Assembly: GCF_000308695.1 (NCBI RefSeq)
Contig: NZ_BAGG01000115.1
Coordinates: 213,986-277,985, forward strand
Reading direction: 5' to 3'
DNA length: 64,000 nt
DNA from: Nocardia takedensis NBRC 100417
GTDB lineage: Bacteria; Actinomycetota; Actinomycetes; Mycobacteriales; Mycobacteriaceae
Positions 63,987-64,000 of this stretch are shown here, piece after piece (within the stretch, counting starts at the first letter, position 1; each line of letters opens with the position of its first letter). Both the position numbers and the translations under genes were made by a program. Below the pieces are notes generated by a model. It worked only from the letters and a program-made list of their open reading frames with translations, was not told the DNA's origin and ran no database searches.

Positions 63987-64000
63987 AGCGGCTCGGGGGC

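Overview
The window is high-GC actinobacterial DNA, most likely from Nocardia or a close mycolate-forming relative. The signs are an F420-dependent glucose-6-phosphate dehydrogenase, the glnX-glnH-pknG signalling operon, a KasA-like ketoacyl synthase, a fused HadA/HadB-type dehydratase, FprA, Mcr and a SAM-IV riboswitch. Gene content and order also match, from memory, two Mycobacterium tuberculosis neighbourhoods: Rv0407-Rv0417 plus Rv0390-Rv0391, and Rv0971c-Rv0976c. No tRNA, rRNA, CRISPR array, insertion sequence or prophage was seen. The first gene (thiC) is cut by the window edge.

Layout. 0-14 kb: end of thiC; a TetR/MFS pair divergent from a KasA-like synthase with two shared palindromes; a thioesterase and an NAD(P)-binding protein; a COG0523 zinc GTPase behind a Zur-like box; thiD; a TetR regulator; a methyltransferase; and a two-gene polyprenyl-sugar glycosyltransferase operon. 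14-16.5 kb: cutA and a RloA/RloB (AbiL-like) anti-phage pair. 16.5-25.8 kb: a tightly coupled catabolic operon (AtuA-like protein, two acyl-CoA dehydrogenases, biotin-dependent carboxylase alpha and beta, enoyl-CoA hydratase, TetR). 25.8-30.8 kb: a class III cyclase, an ABC-2 exporter, a PQ-rich membrane protein and a HigBA-type module. 30.8-45.6 kb: pknG-glnH-glnX, a MutT3-like Nudix protein, thiE divergent from thiO-thiS-thiG, pta-ackA, a deazaflavin-type oxidoreductase, a HAD phosphatase and fgd.

45.6-52 kb: a second toxin-antitoxin module between two near-identical hairpins; a rhodanese-metZ operon under a SAM-IV riboswitch; fprA behind an IdeR/DtxR-like box; an amidohydrolase and a DUF456 protein. 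52.1-55.5 kb: an accessory island in which an XRE regulator with a long helical C-terminal region faces a methyltransferase-like/CYTH pair across three direct repeats. 55.6-64 kb: fused HadAB, a TetR/SDR pair with twin perfect palindromes, mcr, a Nudix protein, a MocR regulator with repeated sites and a small membrane ORF, and ogt.

How the parts work together. Thiamin synthesis is split between thiC/thiD at one end and thiE/thiO/thiS/thiG in the middle. F420 is reduced by Fgd, and a putative F420 user lies two genes away. PknG with GlnH/GlnX links extracellular amino-acid sensing to central metabolism. Many genes have a -10-like hexamer 6-7 nt before the start codon and no ribosome-binding site, which points to widespread leaderless transcription. 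Most regulators face their targets across clear palindromes (TetR, Zur-like, HigA-like), so much of the local regulation can be read from the DNA.
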